Notes under the pieces: generated by a model | The model's database searches: none | Told to the model about the DNA's origin: nothing | Seen by the model: the letters and a program-made list of their open reading frames with translations, nothing else | Translations under genes and position numbers: made by a program | Shown: piece by piece, positions 28,501-36,444 of the stretch | Layout of the letters: each line of letters begins with the position of its first letter | Numbering within the stretch: position 1 is the stretch's first letter | Virus record (IMG/VR): IMGVR_UViG_3300042471_001276 | Span: 1 to 64,000 of that record | Strand: one strand, 5' to 3' | Origin: a virus | Length of the DNA: 64,000 bases

Positions 28501-28712
28501 TGGACAAGAAACTAGTCAAAATGTTAAAGACCTCAGCAGAGGCAGATAAAGCTAAAGCGTTATTAACCTTAGATTTATTAGGAAACAGAGGTGTTGGAAT
28601 CGGAGACCACTCAACTAAAGATTTCTATAACAACGCTGAAGAAGCATTACACATGTTAATCGATGCTGACGATAGATTAGATGCTATCGAAAAGTATTTT
28701 GAGTCTAAATAA
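28500..28712 (+). CDS. Small hypothetical protein
   Basis: 70 aa, helical, with a Gly-rich 'GNRGVGIGDHSTKDF' loop. TAATG junction with previous gene. I recall relatives in large phages, no function. Confidence 0.65.
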   Translation: MDKKLVKMLKTSAEADKAKALLTLDLLGNRGVGIGDHSTKDFYNNAEEALHMLIDADDRLDAIEKYFESK

Positions 28713-28736
28713 ACTTTGGAAGATTTTATATTCACA

Positions 28737-28799
28737 ATGATAATAATTGTGGGGATATTCTCCATTGGTTATTACATTGGTAAAAGAGACGCAAGATAA
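28737..28799 (+). CDS. 20-aa membrane microprotein
   Basis: Short ORF encoding a single hydrophobic helix (residues 2-14) followed by KRDAR. It lies in series between two small genes with 1-24 nt spacing. Could be real; too short for proof. Confidence 0.35.
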   Translation: MIIIVGIFSIGYYIGKRDAR

Positions 28800-28800
28800 A

Positions 28801-28926
28801 TGAAAAAGTTTTTTAAAAAATTGGAGTTTTGGTTTGACCTATACTTTGTATATTTTTTATACAATGGTAATAAGACACACAAATACTACGAATACATGGA
28901 AAAAAAATGGGGTAAAAATGAGTAAA
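28801..28926 (+). CDS. 41-aa basic aromatic microprotein
   Basis: Lys-rich N-terminus, then an aromatic stretch 'FWFDLYFVYFLYN' that may lie on the membrane. It overlaps the DUF3310 start (ATGAGTAA), which supports coupled translation. Confidence 0.4.
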
Positions 28927-29142
28927 GAAATGGTAAATGGTCCTGCTCATTATGGTGGAGCGGATAACCCATATGAAGTAATTAAAGTGTGCGAGGCTTG
29001 GGATTTAGATAAAGACGCATACCTGTTCAACGTTGTCAAATACGTTGCGAGGGCTGGTAAGAAAGACGAAACTAAAGAACTTGAAGACCTTAAGAAGGCT
29101 GCGTTCTATTTAGACAGAAAAATTCAAAACCTTCAGAAATGA
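28918..29142 (+). CDS. DUF3310 protein (SaV-like)
   Basis: 74 aa starting MSKEMVNGPAHYGG. 'PAHY', 'YEVIKVCEAW' and 'FNVVKYVARAGKK' are the hallmark segments of DUF3310, a small helical protein of many phages, sometimes labelled nucleotide kinase without direct proof. Start chosen at 28918 because the motif begins there; earlier in-frame codons lie in another gene. ATGA overlap with the APS kinase. Confidence 0.8.
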   Translation: MSKEMVNGPAHYGGADNPYEVIKVCEAWDLDKDAYLFNVVKYVARAGKKDETKELEDLKKAAFYLDRKIQNLQK

Positions 29143-29573
29143 TAATTTGGTTTACAGGACAACCTGGTTCAGGAAAGACAACAATTTGTAAAAGAATTCT
29201 TTGGGACAAGCCAGGTGTTTTCCATATTGATGGTGATGACCTAAGAGACCTTTTTGATAACAAAGATTATTCAGAGTTAGGTAGAAGAAAAAATGTTGAA
29301 TTAGCTCAACAAATTGCCCATTACCTCCACAAAAAAGGTAAAGACGTGGTTGTCTCATTGGTTTCTCCATACAAAGACCAAAGAGATAAGTTCAAAGAAA
29401 AGATTGGTCATAATATGTTTGAGGTTTATGTCCATACTTCTGAAATAAGAGGACGAGAAGATTTCTTTGTAAAGGAATATGGACAACCAACTGAAAACTA
29501 CTTGGATATCGACACAACAAACGAAAGTGTTGAAGAATCCATAAAAAAAGTTTTAGATTACGTAAAAAAATAA
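29139..29573 (+). CDS. Adenylylsulfate (APS) kinase-like P-loop kinase
   Basis: 144 aa. P-loop GQPGSGKT (residues 7-14), 'HIDGDDLRDLF' (like the LDGDxxR of CysC), 'GRRKNVELAQQIA' and 'VSLVSPYKDQRDKF' follow the APS kinase order. APS kinase converts adenosine 5'-phosphosulfate plus ATP to PAPS, the sulfate donor for sulfotransferases, two of which appear to be encoded in this window. Shorter than bacterial CysC (about 200 aa), but all core motifs are present. Overlaps DUF3310 by 4 nt. Confidence 0.8.
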   Translation: MIIWFTGQPGSGKTTICKRILWDKPGVFHIDGDDLRDLFDNKDYSELGRRKNVELAQQIAHYLHKKGKDVVVSLVSPYKDQRDKFKEKIGHNMFEVYVHTSEIRGREDFFVKEYGQPTENYLDIDTTNESVEESIKKVLDYVKK

Positions 29574-29576
29574 TTT

Positions 29577-30332
29577 ATGATTGACTTAACTATATTTGAA
29601 AAACTTAAAACATCATACCAAGGGGCTTATCCATTTCCTTATGTTGTGATTGATAACTTCCTACCAGAATTTATTATGACCAAATGTCTTGAGGAGTTAC
29701 AGAATCATAAGGAGTGGAGTAGTAACAAAATGGAATGGGTTGAACCATTCCAAGTAAATAAATTCTTTATCCCTGATGAAAAAGATGATATCGAATATGT
29801 TAAATCAAAAGTGCCGATTACATCGCTTATACTTGATTACTTGAACACCCCTGAATTTCTGAAACATTTGGAGAATTTGACAGGTATTAAGAAATTATTT
29901 AGAGACCCTTTATTAATGGGTGGAGGTGTTCACAAGATAAATAAGGGTGGGAAATTATCCATTCATATTGATTACAACAATCATCCAATCACGAAACATA
30001 GGAGAAAATTAAACTTATTAATTTATCTTAATAAAGATTGGGATAAAAATTGGGGGAGTAATTTAGAACTTTGGGATAAAGAACTGACAAAAAAAGTTAT
30101 AGAGGTTGAACCAATATTCAACAGAGCTGTTATTTTTACAATAGATGGTGCACCACACGGACATCCACACCCATTGAACTGTCCTGAAAACGTTTCAAGG
30201 TATTCTTTGGCGTTGTATTATTTTATTGATGAAGAACCTGAAGAAAAACATTCAGTGATTTTTTATAGAAACGATGAAGTTGGTATTACGGATAATAATA
30301 ACAGTTATGATAAAATTTTTAAAACAAACTAA
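29577..30332 (+). CDS. 2OG-Fe(II) oxygenase (prolyl hydroxylase-like)
   Basis: 251 aa. Double-stranded beta-helix signature: H130-x-D132 in 'SIHIDYN', a distal His in 'HGHPHPL' (H194-H198) and R208 in 'SRYSLALYYF' that would bind 2-oxoglutarate. This is the prolyl 4-hydroxylase-type arrangement. Substrate unknown; candidates include the collagen-like fibres or sugars. It sits between APS kinase and a nucleotidyltransferase with gaps of 2-3 nt, so it is part of a modification operon. Confidence 0.85.
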   Translation: MIDLTIFEKLKTSYQGAYPFPYVVIDNFLPEFIMTKCLEELQNHKEWSSNKMEWVEPFQVNKFFIPDEKDDIEYVKSKVPITSLILDYLNTPEFLKHLENLTGIKKLFRDPLLMGGGVHKINKGGKLSIHIDYNNHPITKHRRKLNLLIYLNKDWDKNWGSNLELWDKELTKKVIEVEPIFNRAVIFTIDGAPHGHPHPLNCPENVSRYSLALYYFIDEEPEEKHSVIFYRNDEVGITDNNNSYDKIFKTN

Positions 30333-30334
30333 CT

Positions 30335-30733
30335 ATGAAAATCCATGTTGAAGGAGACCCAAAGCTAAAGAACAATTCAGGTAAACAATATTCAATGTTT
30401 ATCGGAAGATGGCAACCATGGCACAATGGACACAAATGGTTAATTGACCAAAGATTAAATGAAGGTAAGAATGTTCTTATTTGTATAAGAGATATTGAAC
30501 CAAATGAAAAGAATCCATTTACTGCGGAGGAGGTTGAGGCAAACATTAAACGTGAGTTGTGGCAACTAATTGGAAATGAAAGAGTTAAGGTTATGATTAT
30601 ACCTGACATCGAATCTGTCAACTTTGGTAGGGGAGTTGGTTATGATATAATTGAACACATACCACCACAAGAAGTTTCAGATATATCTGCAACAAAGATT
30701 AGAGAACAATTAAAAGAAGAAGGTAAATTATGA
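30335..30733 (+). CDS. HxGH nucleotidyltransferase (cytidylyltransferase-like)
   Basis: 132 aa. 'MFIGRWQPWHNGH' (H30xxH33) and 'ISATKIREQL' near residue 117 are the two signature motifs of the HIGH nucleotidyltransferase superfamily, which transfers NMP to a phosphorylated substrate. Substrate cannot be told from sequence. Next to APS kinase it could make APS or activate another compound; NMN adenylyltransferase-like activity is an alternative. Overlaps the methylase gene by 4 nt. Confidence 0.8.
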   Translation: MKIHVEGDPKLKNNSGKQYSMFIGRWQPWHNGHKWLIDQRLNEGKNVLICIRDIEPNEKNPFTAEEVEANIKRELWQLIGNERVKVMIIPDIESVNFGRGVGYDIIEHIPPQEVSDISATKIREQLKEEGKL

Positions 30734-31584
30734 TTGAAATAAATAAGATAATTAATGGAGATTGTATTGAGGAAATGGGTAAAATGCCAGAGTCATCAAT
30801 TGACCTTTTGGTTACATCACCACCTTATAACGTTGGAATTGACTATGATACTCACGATGACAATCAGTCCATGGAAGATTATTGGCAATTTACTGAGGAT
30901 TGGTTGACTCAATCATTTAGAATACTGAAGGATGACGGTAGAATTGCTATTAACATTCCTTATGAAGTTAATGTACAAGACAGAGGAGGAAGAGTATTAT
31001 TCATGTCTGAATTTTGGACGATAATGAAAAAGGTTGGATTTAAGTTTTATGGACTTGTTGACCTTGATGAGAACTCTCCACACAGAAGTAAAACCACCGC
31101 TTGGGGTTCTTGGATGTCACCGTCATCACCATATATCTATAATCCAAAAGAGTGTGTTATCCTTGCTTACAAGAAAGATAGAATCAAAAAAGTTAAGGGA
31201 GAACCTCAATGGGTTGCAGAAGTTGTTGATGTTGAACAAGAAGACGGAACCATAAAAAAGAAGAATGTTTATCAAGATGAAGACAAGAAAGAGTTTATGA
31301 GTTTAGTGTACGGACAATGGGAATACTTTGCAGATACTAAACAACAAACCAAAGCCACATTCTCAATGGACATTCCAATGAAAGCTATAAAAATTCTTAC
31401 ATACAAAAATGATATTGTTTTGGACCCATTCTGTGGTTCAGGAACAAGTATGGTTGCGGCTGTTGTTGGTGACCGAAGATGGGTTGGAATTGAATTAAGT
31501 CCAAACTATTGTGATGTTGCAAGAAAACGAGTTCAACACTTTGTTGACCTTAAAAAACAAGGAGTTTTAAACTTCGGTGAATAA
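30730..31584 (+). CDS. DNA methyltransferase, beta class (N4-cytosine or N6-adenine)
   Basis: 284 aa. Catalytic TSPPYN at residues 29-34 comes before the SAM-binding 'DPFCGSGT' (about 232-239), the order of beta-class MTases. The SPPY form is commoner in N4-cytosine enzymes. Recognition sequence unknown. Second DNA methylase in the window; probably antirestriction. Last gene of an operon, followed by a terminator. Confidence 0.88.
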   Translation: MIEINKIINGDCIEEMGKMPESSIDLLVTSPPYNVGIDYDTHDDNQSMEDYWQFTEDWLTQSFRILKDDGRIAINIPYEVNVQDRGGRVLFMSEFWTIMKKVGFKFYGLVDLDENSPHRSKTTAWGSWMSPSSPYIYNPKECVILAYKKDRIKKVKGEPQWVAEVVDVEQEDGTIKKKNVYQDEDKKEFMSLVYGQWEYFADTKQQTKATFSMDIPMKAIKILTYKNDIVLDPFCGSGTSMVAAVVGDRRWVGIELSPNYCDVARKRVQHFVDLKKQGVLNFGE

Positions 31585-31603
31585 TATAATAATACATAAA
31601 CAT

Positions 31604-31629
31604 AAAAAGGTCCAAAAGACCTTTTTTTT
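31604..31629 (+). terminator. Intrinsic terminator after methylase
   Basis: AAAAAGGTC-CAAAA-GACCTTTTT with T8. Confidence 0.85.
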
Positions 31630-31640
31630 GTTTCTATGAA

Positions 31641-31647
31641 TATTTAT
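31641..31647 (+). promoter_or_regulatory. Late-type TATTTAT element upstream of 31662 operon
   Basis: TATTTATTAAG, 14 nt before ATG, directly after the terminator. Confidence 0.45.
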
Positions 31648-31661
31648 TAAGAAAAACATTA

Positions 31662-32735
31662 ATGGCTGAAATAATAATAACCGAACGTCAACTACAATTA
31701 ATCAAAGAAAAAACCCTTTCAGAATACACAGATGAAAATGGTGAGTTGATTAATGAGGCGGCTTGGTATAATACTGTAATGGACATATTAGGTATTATTG
31801 ACCCAACACCTGTTGTTGATATCATCAACGCCACATCATACTTCATTCAAGGAGACACACTTTTTGGTATTCTAACAATAGTTGGGGCAATACCATACGC
31901 TGGTGATTTTGTTGCCAAACCTGTTTTAGGTGCCCTTAAAATTGGTGGACCATCTGTTAAAGCTTTGGAATCGGCAATAAAAATGTCCAAGGGAGCTGCG
32001 GTAGGTAGTAAAGAATACAAAGCGGCTCAAGAGACAATTGAAAGATTGGCTAAAGAACCTGGTGTTATTGGAAGTTTCTTACAAAAAATGGGTGGAGGTT
32101 TTGGTGACAAGGTTATTAAAACAATTGACGAAATTCCTGCAGGACCATTCAAAGGAATGAAAGATACAATAAAAAGTTATTTCCAATTGTTAGGTAATGC
32201 TGGTAAAAAAAGTGTTATGTTCCAAAAAAGAGCTGGGGTTCTTGCAAAAAACTTCCAAAAAGGAACTGCCGCTGTCAAAGATGTTGAACTTCTAAAAAAT
32301 TATCTTAAAACTCAAAAAGTATTTAATCCCGCCACTCTTACTAAACCAGGATTCTTTACAAATGTATTTTTTGGGGGGATTCCAAGATTATTTAGAAGCC
32401 CATCCCAAAGAAGATTAAGAATTTTAATGCAATCTACAAAATGGTGGTTAGGATTCCTTGATTACATTGGATTAGGTAACTGGGTAGGTGCTGAAGAATT
32501 AGCTAAAAAAATGGGAGAAGAAAATTTTAATAATAAAGTTGAAGAATATAATCAAACACCCGAGGCTAAACAAAACTTTGAGGACCAATTTGGAACTGAA
32601 AACATGCAAGGTCAAACAAATAATCAACAAAGTACCACTTCATCAACAACAACATCATCACCTGACATAGACCCATTTGCTAAGTGGTTAAGAAATTTAT
32701 TGATGGGACAAGTAAATCCAGTTCCTGGAATGTAA
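31662..32735 (+). CDS. Tagged hydrophobic protein, translocator or pre-toxin-like
   Basis: 357 aa. Leader 'IIITERQLQLIKEK' is one of the (I/L)xE tags. Residues 34-90 form a hydrophobic region with the order D-x-IGIIDPTPVVD, INATSYFIQGD, 'LFGILTIVGAIPYAGD', which resembles the hydrophobic helical segment found before toxin domains in polymorphic toxins. The centre is Gly/Lys-rich, and the C-terminus has a Ser/Thr-rich stretch (about residues 318-332). A membrane-inserting ejection protein is a reasonable idea. No toxin domain is seen. Late promoter; first of four adjacent genes. Confidence 0.6.
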   Translation: MAEIIITERQLQLIKEKTLSEYTDENGELINEAAWYNTVMDILGIIDPTPVVDIINATSYFIQGDTLFGILTIVGAIPYAGDFVAKPVLGALKIGGPSVKALESAIKMSKGAAVGSKEYKAAQETIERLAKEPGVIGSFLQKMGGGFGDKVIKTIDEIPAGPFKGMKDTIKSYFQLLGNAGKKSVMFQKRAGVLAKNFQKGTAAVKDVELLKNYLKTQKVFNPATLTKPGFFTNVFFGGIPRLFRSPSQRRLRILMQSTKWWLGFLDYIGLGNWVGAEELAKKMGEENFNNKVEEYNQTPEAKQNFEDQFGTENMQGQTNNQQSTTSSTTTSSPDIDPFAKWLRNLLMGQVNPVPGM

Positions 32736-32746
32736 AATATTAAGAA

Positions 32747-33118
32747 ATGAAAGAAGAATTAATAAAAAAATTAGTACAAATACAATTACAATGGAAGTTT
32801 TTACATTGGCAAACTTTTGGTGATGCCAAACATAGATTGTATGGTGAAATTTATGATGGTTTAGGTGATTTAATTGATGAGTTTACAGAAACTATGATGG
32901 GAAAATATGGTAGACCCGAGTTTGACCCTGAATTTGCTTTAATGTTTCAAGACATTAAATCATTGAGTATTCAAAACTTCATGGATGGAATTACTGAATT
33001 TTTGGTGAGTTTCTCAGACCAATTGGATTCAAGATATGATACCGACCTATTAAATATAAGAGACGAAATGTTAGGTTTAATTAATAAATCTAAATTCTTG
33101 TTAACATTAAAATACTAA
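32747..33118 (+). CDS. Ferritin/Dps-like helical protein (DUF5856-like)
   Basis: 123 aa, all helical. 'WKFLHWQTFGDAKHRLYGEIYDGLGDLIDEFTE' resembles the first helices of Dps-like four-helix bundles (LHW...H...D...E) and, from memory, DUF5856 of phages. Iron binding is not proven: the Dps ferroxidase set is not complete by eye. Confidence 0.6.
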   Translation: MKEELIKKLVQIQLQWKFLHWQTFGDAKHRLYGEIYDGLGDLIDEFTETMMGKYGRPEFDPEFALMFQDIKSLSIQNFMDGITEFLVSFSDQLDSRYDTDLLNIRDEMLGLINKSKFLLTLKY

Positions 33119-33120
33119 TC

Positions 33121-33456
33121 ATGGCAAAAAAAATTATAAGATTAACCGAAGCTGATTTAACCAAATTAGTTAAAAGAGTTATAAAGGAGCAAAATCAAAT
33201 GAGTGGCGAAGAAGTATTTGAAATCCAAAACGCCTTAAATGATTATTTCAAAATGAAAGGAATCAAACTTAGAATTCCTACAGATGCAAAGTGGGGACCA
33301 GCCACAGTAAACGCTTTGAAAGAATTCCAAAAAAGAGAAGGTATTGACCCCGACGGTATTGCAGGACCTAATACATATAAAGCACTTCACAAATTAGGAT
33401 TAAACCAAGATATTATTGATAAGGCAATTGCTTGGATTGGTAAACTGTTTGGATAA
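33121..33456 (+). CDS. Tagged peptidoglycan-binding domain protein
   Basis: 111 aa. Residues 5-23 hold a leader 'RLTEADLTKLVKRVIKEQ' that contains two (I/L)xE sites. Residues 30-95 are a PG_binding_1 domain ('KWGPATVNALKEFQKREGIDPDGIAGPNTYKAL'-type, here cited in parts: WGPATVNALKEFQ and GIAGPNTYKAL). Such domains anchor cell-wall enzymes. Here there is no catalytic domain, so it may bind wall material in the virion or in the host during entry. Confidence 0.8.
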   Translation: MAKKIIRLTEADLTKLVKRVIKEQNQMSGEEVFEIQNALNDYFKMKGIKLRIPTDAKWGPATVNALKEFQKREGIDPDGIAGPNTYKALHKLGLNQDIIDKAIAWIGKLFG

Positions 33457-33459
33457 TCT

Positions 33460-34878
33460 GTGAGAAAAATAATTAACGAAAGCGGATTAAGAGATATTTC
33501 AGCCTTAAGTAAAAGATACCCTAAGGCTGAAATATATTTTCACCAAGACTTAGATGGTGTTACAACTGCGATTGCAATGAAGAAATACCTTGAGGACAAT
33601 GGTATTGATGTTGTCGGTGCACACGTAATTCAATATGGGGACAAAGAATTTTCAGTTAAGAAAAACGATGCTCAAGGAGATACAATGCCAGTTCTTGTTG
33701 ATTTTGCTCACGGTAAACCAATGTTTGTTATTCATACAGACCATCACGATAGACAAGCTGGAGCTGAGGATACAAAATCAACATCATTTAGACCTTCTCG
33801 TTCAAATGTTGAAACCATATCTCAAGTTGTTTCGCCAAAAGACTTATTTCCCTCATCAGACATTTTACTGATTAGCACTGTCGATTCAGCAGATTTTGCC
33901 AAATACAATATCACACCTACTGAGGTTGTGAACTATCTTTATAGGGTTGATAAAGAAAAACCACTACAAAAGAATAAGATGTTGCTTGGATTGGTAATAA
34001 ATAAATTATTATTAGCTTTCAAAAACAAACCAGGATTTTTAGAAGGATTAGTTATGGATTCAGAGCCATCACTTTTATCCATCTTGAATAATATTAAATC
34101 TTGGATGAAAAACACAAACGCGGCATCACCAGAAGAACTACAAAAAAATGCAGAAGAATACGCAAAACAAATGAAGGACTATCCGACCGTCTCGGACAAC
34201 ATTATATTCCAGTACGGTGGAGGTAGCATGTTTAAGCCTGGGTCTTATGACAGGTATACCCCATTCAGAAATAATCCTGAAGCAGACTTTCTTATTATGG
34301 CATGGCCGATGGGTCTCGTTCAAGCGTCTTGTAACCCTTTTAAGAAAGAAAGAGAACTTAAAGGTGTTAATCTCGGGGAAATAGCTCAAGAAGTTTTATC
34401 CAAGTGGGAAGACCAATTAAAAACAAAAACAATTCCACTCTCAACTATTAAATGGGTTAGCGAGACAAGTGTTGGACCTGAGAGTATTGGTTTTACATTT
34501 AAAGATTTTGATGCTCTTTATGGTGGAAAAATTATGTTCATGGAAAATGGAGAACAAATTTTAAATCACATTAAAGATATGATGGAAACACCATTTAAAG
34601 ATTTAAGTGAGGAACACAGACAAATGTTAGATAAGATTGGTATCAATGCTTGGGACTTAATTCAGTCAAACTCAGGGGGACACAAATGTATTACTAACAT
34701 ATCAGGACTTAATTACTTAGGAAGAAGTACGAGACCGCCTCAAGGTCAATACAGATACAATCCTGATAAAGATGATTCACCATCTGTTAAGTTTACCAAA
34801 ATGATTGCAACACAATTCCAAAAAGTTTTGAAAGAAAAAATCGAACAATCAAAACAATCTGTTGAAACAACTAAATAA
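33460..34878 (+). CDS. DHH-family phosphoesterase-like protein with tag
   Basis: 472 aa, GTG start. Leader 'KIINESGL' has an IxE site. 'FHQDLDGVTTAIAMKKYL' (DxDG) and 'IHTDHHDRQ' (DHH) are the metal-binding motifs of the DHH superfamily; 'GGHKCITNISGLNYLG' near the C-terminus fits the DHHA1 GGH motif. Family members hydrolyse cyclic dinucleotides, nanoRNAs or 3',5'-ADP (pAp). A pAp or cyclic-nucleotide substrate would make biological sense here (pAp is made by sulfotransferases; cyclic nucleotides signal in CBASS defence), but this is inference. Long insertions (residues 220-330) differ from NrnA. Confidence 0.75.
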   Translation: MRKIINESGLRDISALSKRYPKAEIYFHQDLDGVTTAIAMKKYLEDNGIDVVGAHVIQYGDKEFSVKKNDAQGDTMPVLVDFAHGKPMFVIHTDHHDRQAGAEDTKSTSFRPSRSNVETISQVVSPKDLFPSSDILLISTVDSADFAKYNITPTEVVNYLYRVDKEKPLQKNKMLLGLVINKLLLAFKNKPGFLEGLVMDSEPSLLSILNNIKSWMKNTNAASPEELQKNAEEYAKQMKDYPTVSDNIIFQYGGGSMFKPGSYDRYTPFRNNPEADFLIMAWPMGLVQASCNPFKKERELKGVNLGEIAQEVLSKWEDQLKTKTIPLSTIKWVSETSVGPESIGFTFKDFDALYGGKIMFMENGEQILNHIKDMMETPFKDLSEEHRQMLDKIGINAWDLIQSNSGGHKCITNISGLNYLGRSTRPPQGQYRYNPDKDDSPSVKFTKMIATQFQKVLKEKIEQSKQSVETTK

Positions 34879-34884
34879 GTTTTT

Positions 34885-34892
34885 TATATTTG
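34885..34892 (+). promoter_or_regulatory. Host-type -7 element TATATTTG, 3 nt before ATG
   Basis: TATATTTG-TGT-ATG; implies a leaderless mRNA for the adenosyltransferase gene. Confidence 0.5.
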
Positions 34893-34895
34893 TGT

Positions 34896-35450
34896 ATGGC
34901 AAAGAAAATATACACAAAAACAGGAGACCAAGGTCTAACTTCATTATTGGGGGGTACTAAAGTACCAAAGAACGATTGGAGAATTGAGGCATATGGTACG
35001 GTAGATGAATTGAATTCATTTATTGGTCTTTTAGGGGACAAATTACAAAGTAACAACTCTTCATTTTCATTCAGTTTTTTAGAGTTAGAAAAAATTCAAA
35101 ACAATTTATTCAAAATTGGTTCTGTTTTGTCTTATGACATGACCGCTGATTTAAAAATTGAACTACCAAATGTAACCGAAGCGGACGTTAAGAATTTGGA
35201 AGACTGGATGGATACAATGGAGTTAACATTACAGCCTTTGAAAAACTTTATCATACCAGGTGGACACGAGGCGGTTTCATTGGCTCATGTGTGTAGAACA
35301 GTATCAAGAAGAGCGGAAAGAAATACCGTACAAGCAATTCAATATCCAATCATTATGAAATACATCAACAGATTGAGTGATTACTTCTTCATGTTGAGTA
35401 GATATATTGCTTCAGAGGTTGGAGTAGAGGAAAAAATTTGGAAAGGTTAA
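34896..35450 (+). CDS. ATP:cob(I)alamin adenosyltransferase, PduO/MMAB type
   Basis: 184 aa from ATG 34896. 'KIYTKTGDQGLTSLLGG' at the N-terminus (ATP-binding P-loop-like), 'AYGTVDELNSFIG', and 'CRTVSRRAERNTV' plus 'YINRLSDYFFMLSRY' are the conserved blocks of PduO-type enzymes, which make adenosylcobalamin. Full length for the family. In a phage it could support a B12-dependent ribonucleotide reductase, of host or phage, during DNA synthesis. Own host-type promoter; converges with the DUF192 gene. Confidence 0.9.
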   Translation: MAKKIYTKTGDQGLTSLLGGTKVPKNDWRIEAYGTVDELNSFIGLLGDKLQSNNSSFSFSFLELEKIQNNLFKIGSVLSYDMTADLKIELPNVTEADVKNLEDWMDTMELTLQPLKNFIIPGGHEAVSLAHVCRTVSRRAERNTVQAIQYPIIMKYINRLSDYFFMLSRYIASEVGVEEKIWKG

Positions 35451-35800
35451 TCCAAGATATATTCAACTGAATCACCAGCCTGAATGTTTTTGATTTCACA
35501 GGTACCACCTTCGACTTCTAATACTATATTACCATTACCACAATAAGAAGGACAGTCAAACTCGTCATCACAAGGAGGGCAACTATGATGAATATTCACA
35601 ATCACGTTATTTTTAATAACAATGATGTCTAATGGTATTAAACAATTTTTCATCCAAAAACATTGTTTCTTACCTCCCATCAAAAACAATAAACCATTAA
35701 AGGTTTCATCGAAAGTTTTCCCCATCATTCCAATTGATTGGGATTTTTCATCGATAAGTGTTTTGACTTTAAATATATTTTTATTAATTTTGACTTTCAT
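35447..35800 (-). CDS. DUF192 family protein
   Basis: 117 aa from ATG 35800. 'GMMGKTFDETFNGLLFLM' and 'FWMKNCLIPLDIIVI' are the DUF192 hallmarks. An insertion with four Cys (about residues 75-88) is unusual and may bind metal. Function unknown, sometimes linked to envelopes. A late-type TATTTAT lies 5 nt before its ATG and overlaps the start region of the divergent Nudix gene. Confidence 0.85.
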   Translation of the reverse strand: MKVKINKNIFKVKTLIDEKSQSIGMMGKTFDETFNGLLFLMGGKKQCFWMKNCLIPLDIIVIKNNVIVNIHHSCPPCDDEFDCPSYCGNGNIVLEVEGGTCEIKNIQAGDSVEYILD

Positions 35801-35805
35801 ACTAA

Positions 35806-35812
35806 ATAAATA
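35806..35812 (-). promoter_or_regulatory. Late-type TATTTAT element, 5 nt before ATG
   Basis: TATTTAT-TTAGT-ATG on the minus strand for the DUF192 gene. Confidence 0.5.
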
Positions 35813-35814
35813 CA

Positions 35815-36234
35815 ATGGAAAAGAAAAGGTACGTAGGTGTTATGGTTAAATGTAAAGATAAGATACTTCTTTGCAAAAGAAATAACCAAGGTTCATTCCC
35901 AGGTATGTGGTCCATCCCTGGCGGAAAGTTGGAAGATAATGAAACCACACAAGAGGGGGCAAAAAGAGAATTCTTAGAGGAAACCGCTGTAGACATTTCT
36001 GATATGGACTTACAATTCATTGGTTTAATACCAAGACATACTCGTGACGGTAAGAAGGTTAAAGGTCTTATGTATGTGTATCTTTTGACTGTTGAAAATG
36101 AAATCGAACCTGATTTGGAAAAAGCGATTGACGGTAATGAACATACTGAATGGGATTATTTTCCATTAAGTGGAATCAAACCTGAAAATAGCGGTGAATA
36201 TATGTATAAACTTGCAGAAATTATATTAAAATGA
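35815..36234 (+). CDS. Nudix hydrolase
   Basis: 139 aa. Nudix box at residues 37-59: G37, E43, R51-E52, E55-E56, with Ala instead of the usual Gly at position 58. MutT-like length and 'FPGMWSIPGGKLE' context suggest a nucleotide pyrophosphohydrolase, perhaps cleaning oxidised dNTPs. The start is 14 bp from the divergent DUF192 start. ATGA overlap with a TM microprotein downstream. Confidence 0.9.
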   Translation: MEKKRYVGVMVKCKDKILLCKRNNQGSFPGMWSIPGGKLEDNETTQEGAKREFLEETAVDISDMDLQFIGLIPRHTRDGKKVKGLMYVYLLTVENEIEPDLEKAIDGNEHTEWDYFPLSGIKPENSGEYMYKLAEIILK

Positions 36235-36341
36235 TTACAGTAGTATTGTCATTAATTGGTGTTGTTATATTTGTTGGAGTATATGGATGGATTTCAATCA
36301 ACAGACAAATAAAAAATATGATTGATGATATTGATTTTTAA
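36231..36341 (+). CDS. 36-aa single-TM microprotein
   Basis: One membrane helix (residues 2-20) then a polar, acidic-ended tail. ATGA overlap with the Nudix stop supports translation. Function unknown. Confidence 0.5.
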   Translation: MITVVLSLIGVVIFVGVYGWISINRQIKNMIDDIDF

Positions 36342-36352
36342 AAAAAATGTTC

Positions 36353-36360
36353 TATCTTTG
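36353..36360 (+). promoter_or_regulatory. Host-type -7 element TATCTTTG of small RNA 1
   Basis: TATCTTTG right after the end of the coding operon. Confidence 0.6.
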
Positions 36361-36363
36361 TAG

Positions 36364-36428
36364 AACTTTTGGGGGAAATGGAGATATTTATATGTTCATG
36401 TCCGAAAGGACGAACACCCCAAAATAAG
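36364..36428 (+). ncRNA. Candidate small structured RNA 1
   Basis: Between a promoter and the next promoter. TTTTGGGG (36367-36374) pairs with CCCCAAAA (36417-36424); inside, TGTTC/GAACA and GTCC/GGAC close a GAAA tetraloop at 36404-36407. An 11-codon ORF (36393-36428) also fits but the pairing looks stronger. Confidence 0.55.
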
Positions 36429-36444
36429 TTTCATAAAAAAAAGA

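Noticed and set aside
30335-30733. ATP sulfurylase call for the HxGH enzyme
   Set aside because: Too short and motifs fit small cytidylyl/adenylyltransferases; link to sulfation rests only on position.
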